The notes: generated by a model not told the origin, from the letters alone. A DNA stretch of 64,000 nucleotides from Actinomucor elegans (GCA_026027325.1 JAMSLZ010000004.1:1364001-1428000), one strand, 5' to 3'; counted from the stretch's first letter, positions 1 through 12,986 are shown. Made by a program: numbers and translations.

Positions 1-2095
1 TTCACTGGATTTTGCTATGAATTCTCCTTATTTCACTTTTTTCTATTGTGTAGTTTTTTGAGCGAGGCTGTGCCCACCAATATATATCGAGTAATATCAT
101 AACGATAACATACACACAAGCATCTTTTAACGGCATTGAAACTGCTAAAAAAGAATTGTTTATAATAAAACTTGGTTTTATGTAGTGTAAAGTACATAGT
201 AGCGCTAGGCTTGTTATATAAAGCGAGAAGAGGCCAAAAGATCAAATTTAAGCTAGGACACAACTAACGGATATTTATCATTGATAAAACGTTTGCTGTG
301 CTGTTTTCGACTCAATAGCACTCCTAGACATTGAGTTATCTTTTAGCTTGTCTTCTATCCATAATGTTTTCCTTAAAATGGGTGTCAGCGTTTGGTATTC
401 TTCCATGGTAACTTGTAATAGCACCGTATTTCTCAATTTGCTCGGATTATCTTTATAAAGTAATCGCGCACTAAAGCACAAGAAATGCTACAATACTGTT
501 GCCTGCTTAAATCTTATTTGACATTTACAACATGTTACATTTATCATGCATAAGTAGGTAGTATCAATAATATCTAGACATTTAATTACATTATGTAAAG
601 TGCCAGTCATCTTCCATAACAGAGGGGCAGTCTAGAAGCGTATAATATTGTAACCTTTCACCTTTCCACGTAATATACATTAAGAACACAGTATCCTTAA
701 GGTGGTTAGTCTTGATCACGACAAGTGTTTCTTACCTTTACAGTATCAACTTGCGATCGAAATTGATCACATTCAGTGTAGCAGACGGTCAACCTTTTCT
801 CCGAAAGGAAGATTGAAGATGGATAGATGGAGGACGAAAGTTTAAGCGCTATTAATGTATTTCCTTAATACCATTGGTCCATTTCGAACATATATCATGT
901 GGAATTACAGGGTGTATCTTTTTTTCGCGTGTAACAATGCGTTAGTATGATGTTTGTAGTTTAATTGCATCAAATCAAACTGAGTGCCAATTGAGGCAGA
1001 TCAACGCAATTCCAGTCTGTTCTTTTTAACGATTGAGCTAGTTGCAAACATGCTATAATTGCTGTCAAACTGTTAGGATTTTTGTTACCTCGGCATAATA
1101 TGAAATATTTTTGTGTAAGTGAAACTATCTAGTATGTATACACAAAGGATGTCTTTGCTGACAACGCTCGTATACGAGTAATACAATAATGCACATTATT
1201 AATTGTACGGGTGATAGGATGAATGCGTTATAAGATCGCCCATGTTATATTCAATATATTATGGGTCTCAAATAGATATGCACCGTATATTAATCCAACT
1301 CAAGCATAAGTATCAAATTCGTGTCTGGATCTCGATCAAACGCAATGAATAAAGTAAAATTAATTGCTGCTGGCAGATTTTTAGCCTAGCACAATATGTA
1401 TTAATAGAAAAAGCATGCATTCCTGTAGCATAGCCAGTTTTTGGTTTTAAGTGTCACGATCCTATTTATGTAATTTAAACTGCATTTCCAAGCCCGTTCG
1501 CCCGTCAAAAATAAGCGCAATGAGTAACCAATAAACTGAAACACATCATAAACGATCATGGTAAATGAAATGTTACATTATAGCTAGTCCTAAAAAGTAT
1601 AGTTCCTGAATTTATCAATCAAAAACACATAAATGATAGCAAGTATTGTATGCAGGTACCTTACCAAAGACTAAGCGCGCTTTAAATACATGAATTACAC
1701 CTGTCAGAGGAAATTTGGATAAGTATCCTTTAACCAGTACAATGCCAGCAATATGAACAATAGATTGTTACCAGGTCTTTTTAATAAAAAAAAATGATAG
1801 CCTTCATGTTCCACGACGTCTGTCTTATTCAGTTTATGACCCAGCCATATGCTATGCAGAAGCAATGCCATTAAAGTAAATAATCCGTCTATAAGGCAGT
1901 ATCAACCAAAGATGAAGCTGATGTAATCGATTATACGGTCCCTCTTGAAAAAAAAAGAAAATTGATCAATTACGGTTTCTGCATTAACAAAAAAACGTCT
2001 TTATTACCATAAAAATACAGTTTAATTATAAGGCTGCATGCAAAAAAGGGACCATTTCATATTACTGGTAGTACAAATCAAGATTTGATATTTCA
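1..2095. other. Gene-free AT-rich stretch
   Basis: I see no convincing gene here. A 67-codon open stretch on the minus strand (278-481) looks mildly protein-like but has no start context, exon partner or family match. The rest is AT-rich with short homopolymers. The segment ends at the promoter of the first protease gene. Confidence 0.6.
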
Positions 2096-2103
2096 TATAA
2101 ATA
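2096..2103 (+). promoter_or_regulatory. TATA box of first subtilase gene
   Basis: TATAAATA begins 135 bp upstream of the ATG at 2231. The paralogous protease gene has the same octamer at exactly the same distance. The leader between them is rich in TTC/CTT and shares the string CAATTCAAACAACT with the paralog, which suggests the transcription start region. Confidence 0.6.
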
Positions 2104-2230
2104 TGAAGTTTTCTGTCAATCATTTTCTATTCAATTCAAACAACTCATCTTCTTCTCATCTTCTTCACTTCCTTTCCTTACACAGCAAATCCCCATTCCC
2201 ATCCTTATTTTTTTTTTTATTTAAACAAAG

Positions 2231-3896
2231 ATGCTTCCTAAAACCTTTATTTTCTTTGCAGTTTCTTGCTTGACTGTCGCCTCTGCCGCCAAAATTGATG
2301 ATAAAAGTTTAAATTCTGGCAATGGAAACTTTATCATTCAATTGAACCAAACCACTTGTATCAAAGACTGTAAGTATACATCGGTATTTAATGTCTCAAA
2401 TTACTAACCAATTCAATAGTCGTTCCCAAGTTCATTGATGGTGCTTTCGAAATTTTCAGCCAAAGTTTGGGTGAACACAACTTTGAAAAGAGAAACAACG
2501 GTATTGTTCGTCGTGATAGTGAAGATGATCAAGTTCATATCTTTGATGCCTACGATATCGGTAATTCTTTCAAGGGTATCAGTGTCAAGTTTGAAGAACT
2601 TGACATTGTCAAGAGCTTATTGCGTACTTTCAACCATGAAATTATCAAGATCATCCCTGACGTAGATATCAAGGTCAAGTTACCCAGCCCCAAGAAATCT
2701 TCCATCCGTAACAAGCGCGCTGCTGAGGAAGATACTCCTATCGTTCGTCAAGGCAACTTCAATTATGATCATCTCGAACATGATGAAAACTGCACTCATA
2801 ATCTTAAAAAGCGTGGAACCAGTAACAAGAAGAAGTCCACTCCCAAGAAGAAGAAGACCAACAAGAAGGTCACCGCCAAGACTATCAAGAAGGCTTCTTC
2901 CAAGAAGGGTAGCTCCAATAAGACTGTCAGTAGCAAAAGTGTCGTAAGTGCTGCTGGTTACAGCCAGCAACCTAACGCCGAATGGAATTTGGCTCGTATC
3001 TCTCAACGTGGTAGACCTGATTACAGAAAACCTTACGTTTACAGTGCTACTGCTGGGTAAGTTTATGATTATAATCCTTATGCCTAAAACGCAAGACGAC
3101 TTATATTCGATTATATAGTGCCGCTACCACCGTCTATGTCCTTGATGATGGTATGAACTACCAACATGCTGATTTCGAAGGTCGTGCTAGATGGGGTTGG
3201 TCCGCTTTCCAAGGAGAGCCTCAATCCGGTGGAGGTCATGGTACTCACGTTGCTGGTACCATTGGTGGAAGAACTTATGGTGTAGCCAAGAAGACCAAGC
3301 TTATTGCTGTTCAAGTCTTGAATGCTCGAGGTAGTGGTTCCGTTTCTGGTATCTTGGCTGGTCTCCAATGGGCTGCCGATCATCGCTCCAGAACTGGTGG
3401 AGGTAGATCTGTCATTAACATGTCTCTCGGTGTTAGTACTGCTGGTATGCCTTACCAAACTTTGGCTGCCATCAACCAAGCTATTTCTGCCGTCGTTCGT
3501 ACTGGTATTCCTATCGTCGTCGCCGCTGGTAACGATAACATCGATGCTTGTAACGTTTCGCCTGCTAGTAACCAAGATGTTTACACTGTTGCTGCTTCTG
3601 GCGTTAATGACGATATGAGCAACTACAGTAACCATGGTAGATGTGTCCAAATAATTGCTCCCGGTACCAATGTTAAGAGTACTTATATTGGATCCACTAC
3701 CTCAACTGCTGTCATGTCTGGTACTTCTATGGCTAGTCCTCATGTTGCTGGTGTCGCTGCCTTGTTGATGACTGATCTCCAAAGCCCTACCCCTGCCAAT
3801 GCATACAGAGAGTTGTCTAGACTTGCCACCAGAAATATTGTCTACGGTGTCAGGGGCTCCACTCCCAACATGCTCTTGTTCAATGGTGCAGAATAA
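2231..3896 (+). CDS. Secreted proteinase-K-like subtilisin (S8A) with Lys-rich pro-region
   Basis: Secreted serine endopeptidase of the subtilase family, 517 residues. Exons are 2231-2369, 2420-3056 and 3119-3896; all phases agree. Residues 1-20 form a signal peptide. Residues ~33-135 form an I9-type inhibitor propeptide. Residues ~176-222 form a Lys/Ser/Thr-rich linker with dibasic sites. The catalytic domain starts near 260: Asp268 in VLDDG, His299 in HGTHVAG, the oxyanion Asn in AAGND and Ser462 in GTSMASPHVAG. The propeptide is longer than usual because of the basic linker; KR pairs could be Kex2-type processing sites (inference). A paralog lies 10 kb downstream. It probably digests external protein and is made as an inactive precursor. 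Confidence 0.95.
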
Positions 3897-5229
3897 ATCT
3901 CTATATAAATGAATCAATACAGAGTAAACTATGTACTTTTAACACCTTACTATCTTACCTTTTATTTATCCTTTCCTATCATTTATAAAAAAAACCAATA
4001 AAAACCCAAACCCTCTCTTCCAAACCACTCTAACTGCCTTGAATATTGTAGCTCTCAATAGCTCATATACCTGAAGGCTTAATATACAAAACTGAATTAA
4101 ATGTGTCACTTTCGAAAAAAAAAAAAAAATGAAGCTTCAAACTCTATTATATTAATATACCTTGACTTTTTTTTTTAAAAAAAAAAGATACAGGTACATT
4201 TATGCGGCTTTTCTGGACAATTCTATTTCACTAAAATATTGACTTCGTTAAAAACATTTGGATTTTCGAGATTCAGATTCGAGATACTTGGGCGGGGATA
4301 AACAAAATACAATACGTGCAAATGGTACTCTACTTCTCTAATTTAGGATCCCAACACTTTATAAACAGTTATTTTGTTATCTAAATAAAAAGATTACAAC
4401 GCTTGAATATTAAACTGCTTAATGTGTTCTTCTGATCTAATACGAATGCACGATATTGCCGGGTAAATGCGCCAATATTCACCTAATTTACCTGGTTTTA
4501 ATCATTCGAGTTTTCTTTTTGGATACTGCGTAAAAACCCTTCGTAACGATGGACAATTAAGTGTATAGGAATTAAAGAAATAGTTGTAATAATTCAAAAT
4601 ATGAGGGAATTTATCAAGCTGCAACAGCTGATTCTTGATTCTGCTGTGGGTTGTCTAATCAATTATTACATCTTTTCTGGTATAGGGGAATATGGCTTTT
4701 ATTGTTTTCCATTATAAAAAACAGGTGACAAAAATCTCAACGTATTTCTATAAAATTAAAAACGGTAATACTATCCGTGTTCAAATGTATCGGCATGTCA
4801 ATTTCTTATTTAATCTCAGTTGAGAAGCACATGACTTTGCATATTATACTTTCTTGGTGCTCAGGCATCAAAATACTAAAAAAAGCCATTGTACTTGGAG
4901 GATCGGAGTTGAACGAGTGAAGAATAAAAATTATAAAGCTCTGTTATCACTATCGAATCACACTTGCTACGCTGCATTTTATATCTCTCATGTGCGGTAT
5001 GCTACGGAAATGAAATTTACGATATCTTTAGTCCGAATGCATTCAATTGTTCTTCAAAATATATTTCACTGAAAATTAATGCAATGTAAATGTATCAAAA
5101 GAAAAAAGATACTCAGATAAAATGATAAAATTTTATTACATTCAACAATATAAAAACAAGGTGTGGGGTGATATAAAGGGTATCACAGAAAGAGGTATAG
5201 GCTGTAGCATAATATAGGAGGCTTAATGG
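3897..5229. other. Gene-free stretch with T10-A10 palindrome
   Basis: This holds the 3' region of the protease gene (T-rich and A-rich tracts) followed by AT-rich DNA with no supported gene. A run of ten T followed by ten A at 4167-4186 can form a cruciform or a bidirectional poly(A)/termination signal. The 72-codon open stretch at 4854-5072 has no recognisable features. Confidence 0.55.
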
Positions 5230-5855
5230 CCAGTAGTTTTAGAAAAATAAAGTTGTTTTCAATTATTATTAAATTTAGCAAGAAGTTTCTCATTGTCAAT
5301 CAACTTTTTCGCATCAAGAATATAAAGCTCGCTATTTTTGTAAAATATATCAATGACTGGCTATGGCAAAATCACCCTCAAGCTCGATGATATGGGGTCT
5401 TCCCACTGTCTTCAACAAAAAGTCTGGATCTTCTTTTCAAGTTTTATGCCATCTCTGAACATTCCTTAGCTTTAAGTTGAGTTCTAGAGTAACTGCTCTT
5501 GCGCTGTTCCTGAAGTGAATGTGGACTAAGTGAATAGCATAAGCTTTCAATTCGTCTTTAGCGCGTGGCTTTGTTTTGCTTTCTTTTTTGCAACGCTCTT
5601 AATAGTATTAGTCACCTCGACTACTTTGCCATTTTCCTCAATAACAATGTCTTCATTTTGCAATAGTTTGCAAACTCTTGCTCTTGCCTCAATGTAAAGA
5701 GTGTACGAGGACAATTCTTTAGCTTAAAAGGATCCCCATATTCAATCTCTCTTGGAGCATTGTCATCTGTGTCAATATGTTCCCTTTCCCATATTCAAAG
5801 GTGAATTGATGGCCCATTGTAATTGATCTAGATTTTATTCAGTATTTTGACGAAA
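5230..5855 (-). pseudogene. Decayed transposase N-terminal fragment (HTH, Tc1/IS630-like)
   Basis: Read on the minus strand, protein-like segments continue from one frame to another across at least two frameshifts and several stops. In order they are: an acidic start containing EIEYGDPFKLKNCP; a segment with ARVCKLLQNEDIVIEENGK; a helix-turn-helix-like part with ELKAYAIHLV and LKLRNVQRWHK; then DPDFLLKTVGRPHIIE. The 'QRWHK ... EDP..LLK..GRP' pattern resembles the N-terminal DNA-binding half of Tc1/IS630-type transposases found in Mucorales (from memory of the family). No DDE half and no terminal repeats were found, so this is a truncated relic. Exact ends are uncertain. Confidence 0.5.
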
Positions 5856-6702
5856 ATATTTAACAATTACAATCACTACTGATGATTCCAACTAAAAGGT
5901 GCGACATAATCTTCTCGCAAAATGCGACATATTAACACTTTATTAATGCCCATCCTCTTACGAAATTTAAAAGTAACTGACTATACGCTATTTCTATAAA
6001 AGTCCCTGTTCCGTCCCTTCTTTTAATTCTATCAAACAATTTTTCTCAAAGTTAGATGTTTGGAACATGATTTATACTTCAACTGGGTTAGTTTTGAGCA
6101 AACCTAATAGAATATAGAATGTATTCGTTGCTTTTTTTGAGGCATTGCTAAATTTCCCCTTGCAAAGTACTGACTGAAAATAGGTGATTTATAAACTAAA
6201 ATCTTAACATGGATTGCCATATTGTTTGCTTTAATCATGTAAATGGTAAAATGCGTCTTGTAAAAATATATTGATCTTCAAAAATATATGCTTTGGCCCT
6301 AAAAAAATATAATGAATAGAAAAGTGTAACTTTTTTAATCTCTCTAATATCTAGTCGCCATTGAAAATTACTACTAAAGATCTCCCAGGGAAAATAATAT
6401 GACCACTTTGTATATTTCTTTTTTGCTTTCAGAGCTTTACCTTTCTTCATTGATCCAGTTCTACCTGTTTTTTGCAGTACAAAAAATAATAAGTAGCCGT
6501 TTTTTCTTAGATAAATTTATTACCTAAAAAAGTGTAATGCTATTAAAAAGCATGAATGAAACCGAAAATATTAATCGATCACGTCTTTAAAACGGTGTGA
6601 ATGTGGTTTGCAAAATATAGTACTGGATTAAAAATATTGGTGTAAGGTATACCCCATTACGAATTTTTCAGAAATCAGATTCATTTTTAAACATCTCTAC
6701 AT

Positions 6703-6745
6703 TTCTCAATCGATTGAAATTTAATGCCACATTGGACAACTTGTA
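6703..6745 (+). repeat. R1 repeat, diverged copy
   Basis: Contains TCTCAATCGATTG then TTAATGCCACATTGGACAA, matching the R1 core with several changes. It is 172 bp before the next copy. Confidence 0.45.
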
Positions 6746-6869
6746 CAAACTCAAGACAAGGTATTGCATAAATTAAAGTTATTATTTCTCATAATTATTA
6801 TGATATGATCATATTTTTTTGTAATGAGTTGTAAATTACAAACATCTTTATATGGATTGATTAGATTGA

Positions 6870-6940
6870 TAGATCTCTTAGCCGATCTTAATTTAATGTC
6901 ACATCAGATAAACGCAATCTATGTATTTAGAATGAGCTAA
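6870..6940 (+). repeat. R1 repeat copy
   Basis: Contains AGATCTCTTAGCCGATC and TTAATGTCACATCAGATAA, then TTTAGAATGAGCTA. TGTAAATTAC occurs about 45 bp upstream, as at other copies. Confidence 0.6.
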
Positions 6941-7390
6941 ATATTACTCATAATGAATCCTATTCAACTGCAACATGTAACGTATACTATATAATGAAAT
7001 AAATACTTGGTGGCTATAAACTGCATATAACTTTATTATGTATATTTAGATAATATTCCATTTTCATGTCTGTCAATGAATAACATTTACTAATAAATAG
7101 AACTGATTCCATCGAGAGTACTGTCTTATATAGTTGCCATTCGAATGGAAGATGCTATATAGTGGGCTGTATAGCGTCCCATATCAAGGACCATGACTTG
7201 CACATGATCTGCTGATAGTTCTTTATAGCATGATTATACAGGCTTTTTTGTTACACTAAAGTCCCGTGCCTATCTTTTTTCATCAAACAGTAAATAGTCA
7301 TCTTTCACCCTTCTTTAAAAGATACTATCTACTATTAGAGCTTAAACCGCTACTACTATTATACCCTGAGATTAGTTTTGACCCAAAAAT

Positions 7391-9065
7391 ATGAATGTAA
7401 GAGCTACTCATTTCAAACATGTCAAGTTCAGAATGAAGGGGAGGTAATTTATTAATAGGTTATGCATCTCTAGGAATCTTTTCTCTATGCGCCATTCAAA
7501 CCTGATCCAAGGTAAATGGTAAATCAACTATAAGCGTGAGTCGAGAAAAACTAAATTTTAGTAGCAGTGGTCCAACCAGTACAAATCAAATTATTGTGGG
7601 ATCACCTATTGATAAACCCCGCATACTATTGATGGGATTACAAAGGTGGGTATGTTTCTAATCACAAAAAAGATACAGGCATTTCTTACTATTACTTGCT
7701 ATACAGGAGTGGAAAATCAAGCATACAAAGAGTTGTGTTTGGTAAAATGCCTCCACACGATACATTGTTCTTGGAAAGTACATCCAAAATACAAAAAGAA
7801 GATGTTACGTATGTATTTTTGCTTTTTTTTTAACAAAATAAAACACTCATAATGTAAATAGCCGTTCTTTTATAGATTTTCAGATTTGGGATTTTCCAGG
7901 CCAAGTAGATTATTTTGATAGCACAGCTTACGATGCAAGAGAGATATTTGATACGGTTGGATCACTTGTTTTCGTCATTGATGCCCAAGATGACTATTCA
8001 AATGCTTTACATCGATTGCAGTATACAATCGTCAAGGTTTATGAAGTAAATCCAAATATCACGTTTGAAGTATTGATTCACAAGGTAGACGGACTTTCCG
8101 ATGAGTATAAAGATGGTAAACAAAGCTCATATTGAAAAACAAAGAGTATTTTGTAGCTGATCCTGAATACATAGATGTCAAGATCGACATCATTAGACAG
8201 ATGCAGGAGTTTTTAGCTGATATCGATGAAGAGCATAGTATCCGCTTAATGTATCATCTCACTAGCATCTATGATAATTCGATATATGAGGCTTTTAGTA
8301 GAATTATACAAAAGTTGATCAGAGAATTACCAACACTGGAGAATCTTCTGGACGTCTTAAGAGAAGTAAAAATATATTCAGGCGCAACTGCGCATAGGAA
8401 GTACTCATACAGAAAGGTTGTTTATAGAATTCTGGAGTGGAAAAGGCCTTCTTATTTGATACGCTTACTAAAATCTACATTGCAACAGACAGTACACCAG
8501 TTGAAATGGATTCTTATGAATTATGTTCTGATATGATAGATGTAGTGTTGGATATTGAATGCATTTACGGGTAAAATTCTAAATTGGTTCTCATCTCTTA
8601 CATAACTAGCTCTCAATACTAACCCAATATAAAAATAGACCTCAAAGTGGAAACTACCCAATGGTAGATGATGATATTCAAAATGGAACATATGCAGAAG
8701 CAACCGCGCTTCAGGAATTACAAGTAGGCGGTACAATCAATGATCATCTTGCTATGGAAAAGTATCCGAACCCTACTATTACTAGTCCATCAAATTCAGA
8801 GACAGAAGCATCCAGTATCATCAAGTTGAATAATGGCGATGTTTTATATATGAGAGAAATCAATAGGTAACATGGGTTTGTAGACTAATCGTATATCACT
8901 AATAGAAAGATGTCTTATTTTAGCTTACTGGCCTTGATCTGTATGATAAAAAATGACAATTTCAAAAAGTATGGTCTCTTGAATTATAATTTCCAGTGTT
9001 TTACGGCAGCTGTTACCGAATTATTCAAGTTCTCTCAACGGAAAAACCTTCCAGTTGATCATTAG
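7391..9065 (+). CDS. GTR2: Rag-family GTPase, RagC/Gtr2-type
   Basis: Small GTPase of the RagC/D-Gtr2 class. With a RagA/B-Gtr1 partner it relays amino-acid status to TORC1 on the vacuole membrane (established for the family). The model has nine exons: 7391-7396, 7474-7511, 7562-7645, 7707-7808, 7862-8115, 8157-8365, 8428-8570, 8639-8866, 8924-9065; it gives 401 residues with all phases agreeing. Seen: P-loop LLMGLQRSGKSS, the Rag-specific [14 protein letters not shown], switch II IWDFPGQ, HKVDG (G4), and the C-terminal roadblock-like part with [11 protein letters not shown] and IYIATDS. The splice at 7809-7861 was chosen because it restores [13 protein letters not shown] in frame. The two-codon first exon is the weakest part. 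One intron (8116-8156) is only 41 nt. Confidence 0.93.
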
Positions 9066-10336
9066 CAGTAATATTGTGTCCTAATAAAACGCCCTACTAT
9101 ACTTTGACCTGCTGTCATTTGAGCAATTATACAAATATATGGTAGTGTAAGTACATATCCGAGAAAAATAAAGTAGAACTGTGAGTTTAACCCTGTAGCT
9201 GTGATAAAGAAAGTATAGTAATGAAAGAAAATAAACAGTCTAACTAATCAGTAAATGAGGATAACACATTCATTGTATTCCAGATAAACTAGAGTTTTAG
9301 TCGTTGAAGTGATTCATTCTTGACATGTCCTACTAATCAGATGCGACATTAGACCAAGATCGACAGAGATTGCCTCTCTTACATAGTACACTACTACACT
9401 GCTCATTTTTACACTATAGGTTTTTGAGACACAGGAATTAGTGCTACAGAATATAAAATTGTAATATACAAGGCCATATACAGATCGGTATTTATTTTAT
9501 TAGCAAAATCTGTAGAATATATAACTTTCTTTCGAATGATATGTATCGTGTAAGGGTTGGATCGATAAAATATTATTCAAGACGAGAATAATGATACAAT
9601 ATCGGAGTTAACTAACACTCTCAAGTATTAGTTCCTGGTTTTCAAAGGTACAGAATCAATAAAGCCATATTTTAGTTTATCTACTTTCCGAAAATCAAAG
9701 TTATATCTCGGTCTGTGGTTAATCCAGTTACGATTTAATAATTGAAGCATTTTCGCACAATCATGCTGCACAACCATTTAAATCGTCACAAGTCAATAAA
9801 AATAGCACTTCGTATATCTATATATAATATCAAATAACAGGTCGATATATATGCAGTAAATATTATACAGAGGCTATAAATACGAGACAGGTATACTTTA
9901 GTTAAATAAAGGTCACAAGACACCTGTTGTCAAAGTAAAGTCATGGATGTCTCGGGCTTTTTGCCTTAATGTATTCATTGATGTTATTATTCACTCATCA
10001 AAAACCAACCAAATGTATTTTTTTTATAGTATCTAACTTGTTTGGTATCCATAGATACGAAAAATGCATTGAAATACGACTCTTCAAAAAGTTTTATTTG
10101 TTGGCCATACAATTCTGTATTGATAAAGCGTAAAAGTAGACATTTCCCTTGGTTCTTGGCCAAAAGGTTTACCTATTAACCATTTCATCTCATGACAAGG
10201 GTAACAGCGGAAAAACATGTTTCAGTAAAGCAATAGTTTCTATTTTCCGTCCAATTGAGATGAACAACGATAAAACAATGGTTTGAGACAACAAATCTCC
10301 TTCTTTGTATTCTTTTTCCATCATTAGTTACAAGAA
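9066..10336. other. Gene-free stretch with one R1 copy
   Basis: No supported gene. It holds the 3' region of GTR2, one minus-strand R1 copy, and the T-rich upstream region of the phospholipase gene. Confidence 0.55.
9305..9371 (-). repeat. R1 repeat copy
   Basis: On the minus strand: ATCTCTGTCGATCTTGG, then AATGTCGCATCTGATTAG, then ACATGTCAAGAATGA. This is one of the copies closest to the consensus. Confidence 0.6.
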
Positions 10337-11854
10337 ATGCGTATCTGCTCAATCCTTCTTGTGGCACTTGGCGTCGTCAATGCATGCACCACCAATGTGA
10401 CCCATATATCAGCTTGCCCAGCTCTCACGCCTCGAGATGGCCCTAAAAACGTGCACGACCTTCGAGTCGATGATATCAAAGTGGTGGGAGCACTTGGTGA
10501 TAGGTCAAAGGAAGAAAAAAAGAGTATAATTGAGCACATATAACTTACACAAAATACATTAGTTTTACTGCAGGCTTTCGCATTATGAGCATTAATCACA
10601 GTCTTCCTGCTTCTATGACTGTAATTCAATCGCTTACCGAGTATAGAGGCCTTAGTTATAGTAGTGGAGGTGATTTAGGCGCTTTTACTATTCCTAATTA
10701 TATCAGACACTATCAAAAGGATGTTACTGGTTATTCTGTCGGCAATCATACTATAGAATACTGTAGAGGTATGTACATTAGCTTTGTGTAATTCAATGTT
10801 TAATTGGATTTTTTATTATTATTATTACTATCATTCAGCTGACAATTGCACTGGTATCTGTAAGTAAAAAAAAAAAAAAAAAAAAAAAAGGTGTAAAACT
10901 GTTTAGCCGGTGATACTAATGCTTCTTGTTTGGTCACAAAAACAGATCAGCCTGATCAAGATTCGCTCAATTCAGCGCTAAGTGGCGCCATTGCTATGAA
11001 CTTGGACCATGAATTGGATTATCTAATTGGACGTAAAATGAGATTTGACAGGTTTTGCAGAAACACTTTTTAACTAAAATCATTTTATAGGCATGCAATC
11101 ACTTGGAAACATCGATTTTGAAAATGATTGGAAGATGATTAACATTCAAATAGGCACTAACGATATGTGTGGAGCTTGTAACAGCACTTACATGGACGAA
11201 GTTACACCTGAGAAATATGGAGATTATGTTGAGAAAGCAGTAAAGAGAATTCACGCCAATGTACCCAAAGTTTTGGTCAATCTAATTGGCGTGTTCAACG
11301 TGTCTCAAATGGTGCGTCTCTCCGCGGGGCAAGCCTACTGTGCTAACGCAAAAGTCGATCGCAACAACCCAATGTGTTTATGTGGCACAACACCCGAGGG
11401 TTTAGCTACCATGGATAAACTTGTAGCAGGTATGACGTGTTTAAGGACAAATGGGTTGATTAGCAAGATTTGCTTAATAACTGTATTAGCTTACAACACG
11501 AAACTCTATAACATTTATGAGAGGTATCAACATAAAAAGCATCTTTACCATGATTTCGCTTTGGTTTACCAGCAGAGTAACTTCAATATCTCTGATTTTC
11601 CTATCGACTTCTTAAGGTAAGGACAGTAATATACAAGCATTTATTTCATCGACTAAACCCAAATCATTGTACTACTTGTCGTTTATAGTAATTTAGATTG
11701 TTTTCATGCCAGTCTTAAAGGTCACCAATGGGTCTCCAAGGCATTATGGAATCAACTCTTTCTAAAACAATCTTACAAACCTAAAGTGTTTAACTTCAAT
11801 GCGAATGAAACAATTTGCTGCCCTGCTGATTCTGATATAATTGCTACCGATTAG
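10337..11854 (+). CDS. Secreted GDSL/SGNH phospholipase-B1-like esterase
   Basis: Secreted lipid hydrolase of the SGNH fold, closest in pattern to animal/fungal PLB1-type enzymes; 383 residues. Exons: 10337-10503, 10563-10768, 10839-10859, 10907-11032, 11091-11429, 11490-11616, 11689-11854; all phases agree. Residues 1-16 are a signal peptide. Block I GALGDSFTAGF is created across the first splice junction and carries the nucleophile Ser. RGLSYSSGGD holds the block II glycine, IGTNDMCG is block III, and LDCFH gives the Asp/His pair. Several NxS/T sites fit secretion. The third exon is only 21 nt and the fourth intron carries a ~25-A run. The intron at 11430-11489 is 60 nt without an in-frame stop, so retention would add 20 residues. 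Confidence 0.92.
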
Positions 11855-12978
11855 ATAGATACTGCTAGTTTAATGTAGAGTACTCTTTTGATCATAATAC
11901 ATGTTACCAGTTATATGACACGGTTAAATCCCGGGGTTTTTTTTATCTATAGCACATGATAAACTTGCGCAAGCAACTTCCTAAATGATTCAAAGTATGC
12001 AGTGTAATGTTTACTTTCATTTATGCTGATCGTTCTTCGAGTTCTTATAATGCAGATAACTAACACCCATTTAGTAATATCAATCAGAAAAGGAAACTAT
12101 TTCATATAAACAGTAAAGTCCTGTCAAACTTTAAGCATTTCAAACACGATGTATATTATGTGATCGCGTATGCAAACCGAGGTGTCATGATCGTTTGGTG
12201 ATTTGATCGTAAGTAATACAAGTATGCACAGTATAATCATTGTTATATGCTAGAGAAAGAAAAAAAACTGTACCTGAATTTCAATCAAATGGATAACTAA
12301 AAGTGAAACTTGTCTATTGGCTTCAAGTTTTTCATCTTAGATCTATACTATTACAAGGGGTTTTTTTTTTTTTTTAGATTCAACAAATGTATTCCTTTTT
12401 TTTGTATCGTGATAAAGCAAAGTATCACAGTTCATTGAATATAGAAAGAGAAAAAGTTGGATTTCAAGGCCAGTTTGAGCTTGAACAGTGGTGAAACATT
12501 TCATCTAGATGGCCTATAAGCAACTATCATTTTTAATACCGCAAATAAATTACTATTAATTGTACCTGCTACATCCCGAAAAACACGTCCGAGGCACTGG
12601 TTTTTTATTTTATTTTTATTTTTTATTTCTGGCCTGCCAATAGGTGAAAATGCTTTAAACTATGGATCCATGTCGATTTAGATTGGATAAAACATTGTAA
12701 TTGTTTAATAAGCTGGAAGTCTAGATGTCGTACAACCTTTACACTAGTCTATTTTCTTTTTCTTGTAGAGATATCTACCTTTCTATAGTATTCTTGTCTA
12801 TAAAGAATACAAGTGCAATATTGCATTACTAATGAGCTTTTTAGCTTTGTGCTGATGTACTGATATAGTTATTCAAAGACAGAGTTACAATGTAATTAAA
12901 GGCATGGTTACCTAAAGATATTAAATCAGAGTAACGCAAAGTGAATTTTATAAAGATCGACTAAGTGGCAGAAATCAG
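11855..12978. other. Gene-free stretch upstream of second protease
   Basis: No gene supported. AT-rich with T-tracts at 12361-12376 and 12601-12627. It leads into the TATA box of the second protease gene. Confidence 0.55.
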
Positions 12979-12986
12979 TATAAATA
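12979..12986 (+). promoter_or_regulatory. TATA box of second subtilase gene
   Basis: TATAAATA starts 135 bp before the ATG at 13114, the same spacing as in the paralog. The T/C-rich leader with CAATTCAAACAACT is also conserved. Confidence 0.65.

Larger units (their letters stand above)
5856..7390. other. Gene-free stretch with two R1 repeat monomers
   Basis: AT-rich DNA without a supported gene. It contains two copies of the dispersed repeat R1 about 172 bp apart (listed separately). The motif fragment GCGACAT also recurs around 5907-5935. Confidence 0.55.

Noticed and set aside
278..481. 67-codon minus-strand open stretch that looks mildly protein-like
   Set aside because: It begins at a non-ATG codon, has no upstream exon with matching phase and no family motif.
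7809..7876. Apparent phase conflict in the RagC gene if the acceptor at 7875 is used
   Set aside because: Using the acceptor at 7861 restores the frame and gives the expected [12 protein letters not shown].
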